A model generated the notes under the pieces. It ran no database searches, was not told the DNA's origin, and saw nothing but the letters and a program-made list of their open reading frames with translations. Made by a program: the position numbers and the translations under genes. Positions 34,798 to 47,517 of a stretch of 64,000 bases of DNA are shown one piece after another. Source of the DNA: Laccaria trichodermophora (lineage: Eukaryota; Basidiomycota; Agaricomycetes; Agaricales; Hydnangiaceae). The stretch spans positions 248,001 through 312,000 of the forward strand of contig JACTVC010000017.1 of the NCBI GenBank assembly GCA_018417955.1. The letters run 5' to 3'. Every line of letters begins with the position of its first letter. The stretch's first letter is position 1.

Positions 34798-37451
34798 AGT
34801 CTAGTTGTTCCAAGGAATCAAGGAAAGAATCCAAAGGAGTCAAGCTAGAAAGTCTGAAATGAGTGCCACGTTCTATCCTTTGAGCCATAAACCATGAGTC
34901 ATTGCACATCATGACCCATATGACAACCATCAAGACAGCCGCTGAGAGAGTAAGGCACGTCTGCGGTTCCGATCCTTCATTTCAGAATAAGAAGTTGAAG
35001 GCAATGCATAGTTTAGGTGTCTTGAGACCCTGGGTTGCCACCGGCGATTACTGGCGCGACCGGCCCTGAAGCCACAGAGGATGACGTTTGCCGCGTTGTC
35101 CTTCAATGGCTGTGGAACCGCGGAAAAGGCGTTGGAATTGATACCAAAGCATTCTGAGTAAAATGCCAACTGGTAGTGAAGCCAGGGTGGCGTAGGTCGC
35201 GTGGAGGGAGGCTAGAGTGGTGCCTGTGATTTGAGCACAGCCAATGGCAGGGGGGGGGGAGGATGCCACCGCTACAAGTGGCTGAGGGAAATAAGAGGAA
35301 TCCGCCAACTGGTTGGTCTGGCTGGGGAAGACCCCAGATGCAGGCCAAAGGCGGTGAGAGCAATTCTCCCCAAGTAAGCGCGACGGGGTGCTGAATTCCT
35401 GGGGGTAGCAAAGGTGGATGGAGGTGATGGTAGGTGCAAGTTGTTTGCACTGTGGAATGCTTCAGCGCTTTCTAGGAGTTGGTATCACGCCGCAGAAGCA
35501 GGCAGGCAGATTCAATGATGAAACGATGGAGAGGGCCTCTCGAAAACTAATAAACACAAGTTAGTTTTAATTTCATATACAGTGGACCTCCAGCATGCGA
35601 GAGAGGGTTCATATCTCAAGTTATACCCTGTGAGATCTTCCAATCGGTTTCGACATCACTGGTGTGCTTGCAATGGATTGCACAAGCGACCAACCGATCG
35701 TCTCGCGCGTGCAGCTCCTTGCTTCGATCAACTTGAATGTAAGGTCTATGTATTTGTAGGGGGTAGGCCACAAGGCGAGTGGGATGATAGATTGGGGGTT
35801 CTTCAGAGTGCTTGGCCAAATGTGTTGGGCGAACTCAAGCGAGATGTCGCGGGTATGGCTAGCTTTGCACAGCGCGAAGGTTATGTCGTTAGGGACAGAG
35901 TCCTTTGCTGAGGAACGAATGCTGAAGGGTAAAAGAAGTCGTATTCATTTTTGAGGGCGCCTGCGGAGCTGGGATGGTCAGGGCCCGCTCCAGAATTCAT
36001 ATTGCCAAATTTCGTCGGTCCGACTCATTGGCTCGCTAGTGATGCCCAGTGGGCCGGATTTGCTTCAGTAAATGCTGCCTTCTGAGATAGTAGTTACAGG
36101 CAGCCGCACTTTTCAAGAGGAGAAGGGCACCATGCAGCAACTGTGTAGTAGCTCGCGTGAACCATCAAGTCACCCAAAGAATCCACCAAGAAATGACGAT
36201 CCCAGGGCAACTCCCAACCCAAACCAATACGCCGCAGCCACGCTAGTGTCTTTTCAAACACTTATCGTGGCTCTTGGGGGTGGGTGTCATCCGCACTCTG
36301 CAAAACGGCCAGTTCACCTGCTCAGCTTGCGCAAACGCCACACCAGTCCTCCTCATCTCTCTCTAGCGCTCGGTTGCATATCCTGCACGCGTTTGCCCTT
36401 GGACTCTCCAACTGACATGGTCCCGTTATTAAAGCTCTCTTCGCACACAATCTCCTGTGCCTCGGCCAGGTGATTTGTATCTATTGGAGATGCTGCTGGA
36501 TGATGGCGGGGGGCCCGCATGCTGCCCTAGGTCGGTGTGGAGATAGTGGGGGTGTGGTCAAAGGATGTCAGGGAAGAACGATGTTGTAGAATTTGGTCTT
36601 TTTGCATAGGTCCCTTAGGGTCTGGGCGAGCAACTTCAGTCTCACGGGCAGCTACTGCGCTTTCTCGAGCAATGAGGGCTTGCGTTCGTTTGGGGTAAGA
36701 TTGGCCAAAACACCGGATGGTGGTGCATTGGAGGTAGAGGTGAAGTTGTTTGAGGGAAGAGATAGAGGGCGAGGGAGACGGAAAGGGTGATTTGGCCAAG
36801 GGGTATCCGTGATATGGGGGTAGAAACTGGGAATAGGAAACACCTTTATCATACGCCCTCTAAGGAAGGACCTGAAGACGACAGCGAATTTTAAGCTGCC
36901 AGTGAAACACGCCGGTTAGCAGGGATGCCAGAGCAGGTCTGTGTCACGGCGCGCAAAACGGACACAGCCTGTACCGATGATGTACACGGTGTCTCTGCCG
37001 CCTAGTATCAAAGAGGCGGCGGGCAGTCCTTGTGTGCGTGGCCGACAGGAGCCTGAGCATGATGAAGCGAGTGGGTCGACCCTTGGCCCGGGCAAGCTGC
37101 AGTGGAAGGCAAAGAAGATGGGGACCACACCCTCGAGGTAACACCGTGGTAACACCAGCCTTTGGCACACACGCGGTGCGCGGCACGCCATCCGAGACCA
37201 CCCAACAACCTCCTGCCAGGAAAGAGCTGGGTACTGAGGCAAAAAAGCAAAAGGCTCTCACGAGAAGTTGGGCTGCAGTTGCCGACACGGACGCGATGCC
37301 AACATGGACGCGATACCACAGTAATCATCGCACTTAGTATTTCAGGCAAACTTGAATGTTTTATCGTATCAAATGCGAACTTAAATATACAAGTCAAAGA
37401 GGAACAATGTTGACTAAGAAGTCACTGTTACGCATATAATTTTGAATTGGC
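34798..37451. other. 2.65 kb between the transposase and the JmjC gene
   Basis: Contains the promoter side of the transposase. A G-rich tract lies near 35248, and a GC-rich part at 36900-37340 stays open in several frames on both strands. None of the possible peptides is recognisable. It may include the missing 5' end of the second transposon or a degraded partner gene. I cannot support a gene here. Confidence 0.4.
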
Positions 37452-40400
37452 TCAGGGTGCCGTTGGGCGCATGCCAAAGAGAATATCAGCATCTTGAAAA
37501 GGGGTGGAATTTAGAGGATACATATTGTACCATTGTAATTACTTACAAGTTCGTTGGACTTTCTTAGAGCGCTGAGGGGTTGGATCTTTGAGTTCTGCAA
37601 TGGATTCTCCAGGCAAATGAACTCTGTCGATATGCTTCTTCGTACCGACGAATCGACGTTGATCACCCAGAGTTTCTCCAGTTAAATCGACTGATTGGTT
37701 GTATGTTTGAGCTAATGGAGATGGTCAAAAATTGCCACTTACAAGCAAGACACGGAATTGGTGCCGAAAGACGTCGAATTGAATATTTCTTCCCACTCCA
37801 CTCGAAGGTATCAGGCTCCTGTTTCAATTGATCTGCAGCCTCTTTGAAGTGGGTTGATCCAGCGATAGTTAATTGTAGTTCAATGTCGAACTTGCGGATG
37901 GTACAGTCCCTAGCTCCTCGAATCCCTTGCTTGTATCCTTTTTTTTTCATGCTGGACAAGGCGGCAACGTGTTGCACGAAGAATGGATAATATAAATCAC
38001 TGGGTCCATCGAAGGCAACATCAGTGTCATCAAGCATTTCAAAGTTAGAGAAAATGAAATGGAGCAATTGGCGACTTTTTGCACGCGCATCGACATATTG
38101 CAAGAGTAGAAGAGCCGGCAGTCCAGGATCAGCCGGCAAGTCTGAGTCGTCGTCACCGCCATTGGTCTCGACTCGATAGGACCGATAATCGACGACCGTG
38201 AGCAACTCCACTGCAATAGATAAGGTGAACACCACCAAGATGTTGTCAAAGCATTCGAGATTTGGGATATGGTTTAATAAATAGCCTATGAAAAGGGAAG
38301 TATCTGCAAAAAGAAATATATGAAACAAAGCCTACCGGTGACCTTTTCTCTGAGAACAAAATGTCGGTGCCAGAGGTAGATTATACGGATTAACAACAAT
38401 CGGGAGGGGTCATGGTTTGTGTTAGTAATCAGGCCTCCCAAAGCCCATGTGCGGTATAAACCAATAATGGTCTCCGCTAAAGTGCTGATAGAATAAAAGT
38501 GTCCACCCTGGCATATAGATGGCTTGACAGTTGCAACCCAATGTGGCGTTTGAGGACGCATACGCCTGGTGACATGGTAAATACTGAAGATTTACATGAA
38601 TGAAATAGAAGCTTACAAACGCATCCCAGGTTCTAATAATATAGCTTCAAAGCACCATATATCTGGGTTAGGTCTTTCCATGCACCACATCTCATCACAA
38701 TATAGATCAGTTTTACCGCGGTCTTCACGTTTCCGAGGGCGGGCCACGATCCAATATTTACCACCCACCATTACGTCAAGAGTGGTGCAAAATCCATCGG
38801 AGTCAATGTGGCCATAGTGCAAAGCCCCATAAGTAGCAACCAATCCCCAACGAAGATGTCGTGCTGGCAAAGCAGCAGTCTCCTCGTTGCAGAAAGGAAG
38901 TCGCTCGGTAGCGGTCCAAGCATGAAGATCTGTTGATAGGGCATCTGGTGTAAAATCACTGGCTGGTAAGGGAAAGTCCAATGCATTCAAGATGCGACCA
39001 TCGTCATTAGGACCCAAAGAGCCTTTCAGTAGTAACTGATTCAATGTTCCATGAACAAGACGTTTACTGTAGTCCCCATCTTTGACAGGGATACTTTGGT
39101 CTGCATATATATCAGCTATTAGACCTTTTAGGCAGATATGTCATAAATAGCCAACCTTGCATATCAATGACAGCATCCAGATGGGCAAGTCTACTTAGGG
39201 TGTCTTCATTCCAAGCCGCCTTTCCAACCAAACGACCTGTAGTAACAATATTTTGAGTCGCAAAGATTTCAAGTGCTTTGGCATCGTCTAAATTTTCAAA
39301 TTCCTCCTCAGTCATAACGATAAAACTTGCACTTTCTGGTCGCGATATGTGAGGAGGTAAACCATCGATATAATCTCCAATCACAAGATCCATCAAGTTA
39401 TCAAAGTTGTCGATATCAATCTGATACTGCAGCCATGTTAATCATGTAGTACGCTGCAGCTACATCAGAGATACTCACATGAAATTCAGGTCTGTATTTG
39501 TAAACGTCTTCGCTTGTTGATCCATATAAAGCATACTCCTTGGCACCAGCACATTTCTTGATTAATTTGCATGAGTGAAGAGTGATAGACAAAAAAATTT
39601 AACGCACGCGCTTAAGGGTGTCAAGTTCCAACGTTTTTTCAGGAACCGATGCCTACGCAGGTGTCAACTAAGCACATGCATTCAGAAACAGATGCATACC
39701 ATGACAATATCCAAATCTACGTGAGGCCTTGCAATTGTGCCACAGCAGGAGTAAGAATTTTTTGAGCTGTCATACTTTCTTTCGAATGTTGAATAAGAGG
39801 CACGTGATGAATCACAAGTGTTGCCATGCGAGGCGAGACCTGCTGGATCTCTTTTCTGGCGTTTTGCACGAGCACCCGTTTTGCGTTTTCTCTTTGGCGT
39901 GATCGATTTCGGATGCTTAGTGTCTAATTGGGAAGAGTCCTGATCTGAATCCTTGTCTGATTCAGAGGAATCATTGGTTGAATCTGAGCCCTTGCGAATG
40001 TTGTGCTTTCTTTTCGTCAGGACAGAAGCGGAGGAGTGATGGACCACAGTAGAATTATCCTCCAAATCAGTTAAATCACTGTCCCATTGAAGTGCTGGGG
40101 AAATTCCAGAAATAGTTGCCGAAGAAGCGCTGCTACTGACTTTTCCAGGTTCGGCGTGCGAACGAGCAGCGAACATATCATTGGGGCCTGATTCAGTGAC
40201 GCGAGCTACCGCAATTGACGAAGGGGAATTAGAAGGCGGTGACGTAGGAGATTTATCTACGATTTCAGCTTGGGCTTCTCCTTCTACATCCATACCGCCT
40301 GTAGTGGAACTTTCATTGGACCCCCCTTCTCCTGATAATTCCATTGGTCTGGTTCTGACGAGTTCGCTGTTGGGTTTTGGCGCAGGAAATGGGGATTGTT

Positions 40401-42179
40401 GCACAATGATAGGGTTTGCCTGAGAGGGAAGATTGGCAACAAGTGATGAACCAGAGAGAGGTGTTGTGGAGAGACGATGATCAGCCGAAGGATCATTGAC
40501 CAACCCGGGCTCTGTAGGCTCCAATTCTAAAAGCGGATTTTGTAGCAAAGGAGTAGGATTGATAATGGCAGGTCTTATTGAGAGATGGTGATCAGCCGAA
40601 GGGTCATCCACCAACCCAGACTCTGTAGGCTCCGATTCTACAGTGGGGAAAGGGGGATTTTGCAGCAAAGGAGTAGTATCAACCGTAAAGGTTGTCGCAA
40701 GTGGCCAACCTCCCGGAATTGCACCTTCAATATCTAGACAGTAGATGTGGTCAATGACTTTAGGGTCTCCGTCGCCGTCTGAAAATATGAGATTACTATG
40801 ATAAAAAAGCTCAGTGATAGAACCATACTTGACTTGAACCAATTGCATATATGTTCGCTTGCTTGTGCGATATGATCCCAGGGGGCCTGATTTATGAATT
40901 CTCCAAGAGCGTTCCGCGCTGTGGTCTTCCCCTGCGCTATATTCAATAGCATCTTCCACAAAAGCTTTTCGACCTCTATCAAAAGTGATGGCTTTTGATT
41001 GCCCAATGCTTTTCCCGCCTAGCAAAATTGAATAAGACACATGCCTTGATGTGCCAGAGAACAAACCTACCAGAAATAAATCGAGCCTGTCATTGTTCCC
41101 TGTGTGATACCACGCTTTGGTAGTCAGCAATGCTAAAGGCGAGACGAACGTGCAAATATCGATGCAAAAGAAAAGGGTAGGCGCATCCTTTACGAGTGTA
41201 GTAATCGTTTTGAGTTCAGACGTGCCCATATTGAGGGACCTGTGAAGAATGTTATGATGTTTTAACCACTACGTTACAAGTAGGTGACATACATGATGAA
41301 ATTCTTGATCTTTTGACTCTCTTCGAAATGGGAGGATTGCGATGGATCATCATTGATTCTAAAATAACCCTAACAACATTTAGGTGTAGTCTATATGGTA
41401 ATTCAGCCACCCTTACCTTCCAGATTAGACGTAAACACAAAGCAGCGGCTTCAAAATTCGAAAGTGCAACATGTGCCCGAGATCTTGATATATTGCTCGA
41501 CAAAGATTGTACCAAATCAAGCTCGATTGACTGCGGGGAGGTCTCGCCTGAAAGATCAAAGTTGACAGACATTTGGAGAAATCTTTCTTTGAATCCAGTG
41601 ACTACCTTGACCCAGTCACGCAAAGGAGCCCAACCCTGCAACGTAGCATGAGAAACCATATATGAGTAGTGAAAGGCAACTTACTTTGAACTTGTTGGTG
41701 TAAATATTGCGACGTCGATGCTTGGGAACACCACTCAAGTAGCCTTCATTGGTTGAGCAATCATTAATTGCGCGGACCATCTTGTCTATGATAATGTATT
41801 GTAATATAAGATCCAAAAAAATGCCTTTCCTCTCCAGAGAAGGAAAGCATTGTTTCGCAGTTTGGGCATCAATGCATTTAGACATGGGACTATGTTGGCT
41901 TTCCTCTGGTCCGACCAATAGCGACCGTTTAACAGCTTTCAGCCTAGGTGTCAACCGGTTTGTGGACAGTAGAGTAAGTTCCGTCTCTTGTAGGGCTGCT
42001 ATAAATGGCTAAAATCAAAGTTACTCAAGCACACACAGTATGAAAGAATTAAAACTCACCATACGTCCTAAATCACATAAAAGAGAGTCAACCTTATCTT
42101 CCATAATGAATCGGCCATCGTCCCATGGCATATGGCATAGCAGGAATCGACTTTGGTTCCGCAGGGTACTTTGTGTCAT
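37452..42179 (-). CDS. Large JmjC-like domain protein, basidiomycete-specific
   Basis: Read on the minus strand from ATG 42179 (exon 42060-42179). Next come 41685-42008, 41417-41635, 41293-41369 and an exon starting at 41239, and further exons run to the TGA at 37452-37454. The first four introns keep frame exactly. The first third is unrecognised; a Ser/Pro/Asp-rich linker with basic patches (PKRKRKTGARAKRQKR) suggests nuclear location. The C-terminal part has a JmjC-type cupin: HYGHIDSDGFCTTLDVMVGG supplies the HxD metal motif (codons at 38802-38810). TPHWVATVKP supplies a distal histidine, and GGHFYSISTL follows. Intact Fe(II)/2-oxoglutarate ligands suggest an active dioxygenase, on histone, nucleic acid or another protein. 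The C terminus ends DILFGMRPTAP. Related genes are numerous in agaricomycetes and undescribed. Confidence 0.65.
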
Positions 42180-42595
42180 CGAGGCGAGGTTCTAATTGAC
42201 GTAGAGCCAACCGATTGGAATGACTGTCTGACAATAAACCCAGTATACAAGGACCCAAAACGTCGATCTGTTGAAGTTGAAAAGTTTAGATTTATATCTG
42301 CTGATAGCAGGCCCACTGACTAGGAGAGTTGAGATCACAAGCCTAGCGACTTGAGACCAGTGACTTGAGACCAGTGACTTTTGAAATGGGGAAACCCTGC
42401 AGAAGAGCGTCGTAGTCTGAACAGGGAAACCCAGGCGACGAACAAGTTAAGATGAGTATCTGAAGTTGCCGCCCAAGCAGAGTCGACCTCGCCAAGTTTG
42501 CCAGGCCAGCAGTGAAGAGTTGGACTCCCCTCCGACTCTTTCCAGTCCGACGGTGGAATTTCTACTATTGTTCTTCGTTTGCACGAAAGGTCTCA

Positions 42596-42667
42596 GACAA
42601 ACACGTATCAATTTTGAACTGAAAACTGAAGCTTCACTTTTCAATTTGAAATTTGTCGTTGTTTGTC
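42596..42667. repeat. 72 bp imperfect palindrome centred on AAGCTT
   Basis: The arms pair symmetrically about 42631/42632, running from GACAAACA (42596) to TGTTTGTC (42667). By eye 27 of 36 positions are complementary. It lies 15 bp before the 48 bp hairpin and could be part of the same element. Confidence 0.55.
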
Positions 42668-42682
42668 GAGGGCAATCAGGCT

Positions 42683-42730
42683 GTGCGAAAGCTGCGACAT
42701 TTTCCTCAAGAAATGTCGCAGCTTTCACAC
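42683..42730. repeat. 48 bp hairpin, copy 1
   Basis: The left arm GTGCGAAAGCTGCGACATTT and the right arm AAATGTCGCAGCTTTCACAC pair at 19 of 20 positions around an 8 nt loop. The same hairpin occurs at 60436-60483 in the same orientation. Both copies are followed by GAAGT and then a T/A-rich TTTATTT tract. Confidence 0.8.
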
Positions 42731-43139
42731 GAAGTGCAGGGTCTCTTCCTTTTTTTATTTATTTATTTCAATGAGATATATGGGCTTTCAAGTTAACTGG
42801 AAGTTGTCTCTTTCCTCACGGGCGCTGAAGGACGTGATGTCCAGAGATTGTCAGGTAAGTCCGACATGGTTTTGTAAGACAGTTGGCACAGATTTGTACA
42901 TCTTCTTACTGGCATGTTCAATGGACTTCAAGATCTCTTCTCGTAGAGGATATATGTACAGCGTCACACTCCCCAAAAGGGGATAAGGCTCATCCTCGAC
43001 ATAGTGTCGAGGATGAGAGGATGCACTGAAGAGGACGAGCAAAAGGCTTGAACTTCTCAGGCTGCTGAACACATCCCAATTGGGTGAGGTGACGGATGCG
43101 ATGTCACACGTCACTACCCTCTCTTCTCTTGGCCCCCAC

Positions 43140-43460
43140 GACGAGCGCCCACCACGATTGGCCACGAGGACCCACCAGGATCGACGGACGACGACGAGGG
43201 CTCACTAACGTCCACGGGGCTCACCACCAGGATCAACGAACGACCACGAGGGTGCATCACCACGATTGACGAGGGCCCACCACCAGGATCGATGAATGGA
43301 CGACCGCCCACAACCACGATCGACGAACGGCCACGGGAGCTCATCACCACGATCGATGGACGGCCTTGAGTGCCTACCATGATGAACAGCCACGGGGGCC
43401 CACCACCACCTTCAACAAATGGCCATGGGCCCACGACGATCAACGAACCGCCAATAGCAC
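43140..43460. repeat. Degenerate minisatellite
   Basis: The unit ...CACCACGATYGACGARYGGCCACGRG... recurs with irregular spacing (about 33-50 bp) and many substitutions. Long frames on both strands here (for example 43665-43114) are low-complexity by-products of the repeat. Confidence 0.5.
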
Positions 43461-44081
43461 CATTGACGATTCCACAGCCTTCCCCTATCCTCCCCCGCCA
43501 CACACCCCATGTCAGTGGACACAACGGGAAACCCACCAAACGCGGATGCCAGCCCAAATGCAACCATGAACCCAACACGAACACAAGCCCAAACGCGAGT
43601 ACCCCCATCACGTCCACATCCATCAAGTGAGCCAGGACACGAGCACCAGCAATGCCTGCCAACAACCTGATGCACCGACAATGTTTGCTATCAGTCAGGG
43701 AGTCGAGGACTCAGTATTGGGGAGGGGGCATGCAGCTGGGGATCGCAACTTTAGGTTATTGAAGGGGAGAGGTGGAATCCCTACCTCGCTCCTTCCAATT
43801 CCCACTTCTACATAGTAGATATACCTTCCCATATACATGTAGATAAGGAATATATATTTTACTGCCGTTTACTCGAGTACAGAAGGGGCAATTCACCCTA
43901 TGTGTCGCGTTACTACCCTTTGTGTCGCTATCCCGGTTTGGGGAGTGTGTTACTTTTTGTAAACATGGGGGTAAAGCCATGTGGCGGTTGGTGGTTCTCA
44001 GCAGTCTGGGTTGTCATAGATGATATTGAGAGGAGCAGAGATATTGTACAATGATGTGACGGACGAGCATAGACGAGCATA

Positions 44082-46647
44082 CTAGTGTGAGAGATCAACA
44101 ACGCGGTCCTTTAAGAGGGGCAGCCCCCCTGCGCTAGCTATGAAGCCAACTCTTCCCTTCATCGCCTGGAGAGCCGCCAGAAAACTGCATGTCTTGATGT
44201 CAAAAGAGCCATCCTCACTCCCGGCTGCCCCCGGATACTTGATCTGGAGACCACAAAAGAGAAACTACGTATTTCGGAAAAGTTTTTGAGAACAAATGAA
44301 GGTTGAAGAAAGGAGAGTGCACTTACAGAAGCCGCTACAAAGGCAATGATGTCGTCAGTGACTGTGTTTGACAAAATATCATGCGCCACAGTTTTCCCTT
44401 TTTTTGCGTTTCTTCCCACTAAAGTGAATGGCGTGGGCCCATAGAAGATATCTTTCAAGAGCGCCACGAAGTGGGGATGCTGAAAAGGGTGGAGCTAATT
44501 AAACATACAAATCAGTGAGAAATGAGTCAAGTTTTAGCTATGAAAACGTACACTGTTTGGAAACCCAGGGAAGGCGCCAAGTAGGGTGTACCCCGCCCTG
44601 GCTGGATGGTCTTCAAACTCGGCTTGGTTTTTGTGGGGCCCAAACAAACCAAGAAACTCGTTTCCGCTGATTTCGCCCAACAAGCTTGTAAGTCGCGTCT
44701 TGAGAAAGTCATCGAGACTTTTTGTAATCCTGGATCTTCTGTCGACTACATGGGAGAAATATCTCTGTGTGGTGAGAGGAAAATATTGCTTTTCATCGGG
44801 GTCCAAGTATTCTGGGATAGTTTTAGCTAAAATAGAAGTTACTAGGGGAGGTGAAACTGACGCTGCTCCGCAATAAGATTGGGATTGAGAGATTGAGAAG
44901 CAGCCCAAGCATCCTGGAATAAGCCCCCATATTCTTCCTCTTTCTCATATCGCGAGCGGGAAGAAGCGCTCCTCTCGAGCCATCCAAAGGGAATATCACG
45001 GCCCTGGATGAGAGCCGCCTGGAAGTAGAGGCCAGTGTCTTGGACCAGAGCATATATGTTGGGGGCTACATGGCCCAGGCCTTTCTTCTAAATCACAATA
45101 AGATGGATAATACATGCCTGGAAGAGGAAAGAATACCGTGATCAGATCTGGTTGGTTGGCGCAATATATTGATTTGCGGGCAGTTTTCTTCGCCTTCCCC
45201 TTTCCCTTGATATCAAGCTTCTACAAATCAACCTTTCAGTGTGATTTACATATATGAGCAGAAGGGAGACCTCCACCTCTTCCACCACCACCACCACCTC
45301 CTCCTCCTCCTCCTCGATCTCACCCTCATCCCACTGGAGTGTATGTTCACCATCTTGTTGGATGGGGCCCTCGCTTGGACAAAATAGGAGATACTGTTGA
45401 GCGGGATCAAGTGTCATAGTGTAGATGAAACACATTAACTGTTCGTAGTCCATGGTGGCTGTCTTGGGGTAAGTGTTTACTCATTCTATCAATTGAATAG
45501 GCTTACCGCCATGTAACATTATATGAGCGGGGACGCCAGAGTACTGTCAAATGGTTTATTTTCATGCCCCCGTAATACTCGAAATGATTAGTCAACTTAC
45601 CACTAGCACCGTTTGTAAAATAGCAGGCCCCCCTTCCGCAATAACCGCAAAGTCAAGCGTGATGTCGCTGAAGGGCACATCACCCCGCAAGAATGTCTAA
45701 TGGTTGGTTCATTTATAAACGGCAGGATGTGCCAGAAGATGTAGAATTAGCTACCTTGACCTCTCGCATTAATGGATAAAAGTCTCCCAGTTCCTCATCA
45801 CTACCATAGTAGTGATAGACTTTGTCCGTCAGGTTGAGGGGGGTGTTCTTTTCTTGGATGTAAGCAACACAAACGTGCTATTCAAATTTGAGTAGGCCTT
45901 TCTTTTGCCTGATGAATGCACTTACATTTCGAAGGAACTCCGAGTTTTGATACTTAGGGGGGGAACAATATTAGTATGGTCTATCATGAGCAGGTAATTA
46001 ACGTACTGCAAAGTAGGGGAAGACCCCTAACTTGCAAACCATTAAATATCCCTGTGGGAGGAGATTGATGGGGGTTGATGCAACATCGCAGCTGAGTTGC
46101 TAAAGATTTCAGAAGATCAGACAAGATATGGAAAAAAAGTATGGCAAGGCTTGCCCGATATAAACGTGGAACTCGGTGAAACGGGTCAAAGTAGAATCCC
46201 AAAATGGTGGAAGTTGGCTGTCTCTGCTCATGAATGAAGTTTTGGCCCTGATCGAAGAATGTCTAAAGCACCAGAACATTGAGAAGAAAAGTAGAGAAAA
46301 AGTGGGAGCAATATACATACCACGTCCGAGTCATTCCCTTGATTTAAGAAGGAGGTGCTAGGGTAGGTGTCTTGACCAAATCCCAGTCCTGGCTGCAAAC
46401 GTGGGGGGGAGCCCGCCGACCAGGTATAGTAAGAAGGCAGATTGAAGATCGGGTCTTCTTGTATATTGGAAGGCACATACGGCGCATCTTGTGGGGAGGG
46501 CAGGTAAGAAAGGGAAGGGCTGCCAGTGCGTTGTTCAAACTCAAGGGAATGCAAATAGGATTGGTCACTGTAGGATGCGAATGCGTAGGACTGGGAAGGG
46601 GCATCCTGTAGATGGCCGCCATCCAGTGGTAGATTGTTGCCGTACAT
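44082..46647 (-). CDS. Unrecognised multi-exon protein
   Basis: On the minus strand, from ATG 46647 (MYGNNLPLDGGHL) to the TAG at 44082-44084, a chain of exons reads in frame with good splice sites. Blocks in order are a Ser/Pro/Tyr-rich N terminus, VNLLPQGYLMV-like text (INLLPQGYLMVCKLGVF), HVCVAYIQEKNTPLNLTD, and SDITLDFAVIAEGG. An acidic run (EGEIEEEEEEVVVVVEE) follows, then a basic patch (KGKGKAKKTARK), GLGHVAPNIYALVQDTG, FLGLFGPHKNQAEFEDHP and a C terminus with SFDIKTCSFLAALQAM. The junction before INLLPQGY is the one I could not settle. I do not recognise a family. The acidic and basic segments suggest a nuclear or chromatin protein, which is weak inference. Its first exon and promoter have a decayed tandem copy upstream. 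Confidence 0.5.
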
Positions 46648-46847
46648 GACACCACTGCCTGGCAGACTCTTTGGGTGACGAAGTTTGAGACTCACTGACA
46701 ATGGTGGATACTTAGTATAAAATGACAGGCGCTCCGGTTACATGAGCGCCGGTGAAAGATTCAGTTCAGTCTTTGACAATTGACATACAAGTTAGAAGCA
46801 TTACTCAACTTGAAGAACCTGGCACCCCAACAACGCGTTGGATAAGA

Positions 46848-46872
46848 TGAAAACACGTGACACGTGTTTTCA
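46848..46872. promoter_or_regulatory. Paired CACGTG palindrome (copy A)
   Basis: TGAAAACACGTG and its exact reverse complement flank a single A, giving two E-boxes in a 25 bp perfect palindrome about 200 bp upstream of the ATG at 46647. CACGTG is the usual site for bHLH factors. Confidence 0.55.
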
Positions 46873-47494
46873 CAGACAAGACGTGCAGAAAGGTACCGTA
46901 AAATCGGAAGGCTCTGCTTAAATAAATCAGTGGTGTTCTGACCAGCCTTTCAGGGTTAACGGGATAACGGTCAACTGTGCTGCGTTTTGGGGTAAACACC
47001 GTGAAATTGAGTTTTAGAGTGTGTCAGTTCGTGGGTGTTAGTACAAGCTATCCCAGACACGGGGAGTAGGCATCTTGACCATATCTGAGTCCCAGCAGCA
47101 AACATGGGGGGGGAGCCTGCAGACCAGGTGTAGTAAGGATGCAGTTTGAAATTGGTCTTTGTATATATTGGAAGGCACCTACTATGGCGCATCTTGGGGG
47201 AGGGCAGGTAAGAAAGGGAAGGCCTGCCAATGTGTTGTTCAAGTTCAAGGGAACGCACGCGGTAAAATGCGTAGAATTGGGAAGGGTGTCCTGTAGAGGG
47301 CTGCCATTACCGTCGTGACCAGACTCACTTTGGACAATGGTGAATACTTACTAGTATCATAAAATGGCCAGTGATTGGTCACATGGGCGCCAGTGAAGGA
47401 CTCCACTTCCGATTCAGTCTTTGACAATTGACATACAAGTTAAAAGCATTACTCAACTTGAAGAACCCACCCCAACAGTGCGTTAGATAAGATA

Positions 47495-47517
47495 AAAGCA
47501 CGTGACACGTGCTTTTG
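47495..47517. promoter_or_regulatory. Paired CACGTG palindrome (copy B)
   Basis: AAAAGCACGTG and its exact reverse complement flank a single A. Compared with copy A, the flanking bases differ on both arms in a complementary way, so the palindrome is preserved. Confidence 0.55.

Larger units (their letters stand above)
42180..44081. other. Repeat-rich intergenic region
   Basis: Upstream flank of the JmjC gene. It includes a 14 bp tandem GACTTGAGACCAGT near 42350-42380. The region continues with a 72 bp palindrome, a 48 bp hairpin, a degenerate minisatellite (listed separately) and AT-rich sequence to the 3' end of the next gene. No gene is supported. Confidence 0.5.

Noticed and set aside
36941..37340. 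GC-rich overlapping frames on both strands
   Set aside because: Open because of base composition; no domain, no convincing introns and no clear strand preference.
41241..41416. Possible break splitting the JmjC gene into two genes
   Set aside because: Two introns (41370-41416 and 41240-41292) restore one continuous frame from the ATG at 42179.
43140..43460. Regularly spaced repeats resembling a CRISPR array
   Set aside because: The genome is eukaryotic, and the units are degenerate with no fixed repeat/spacer lengths.
43114..43665. Long Gly/Val-rich frame on the minus strand
   Set aside because: Produced by the degenerate minisatellite; no start context, splice sites or domain.
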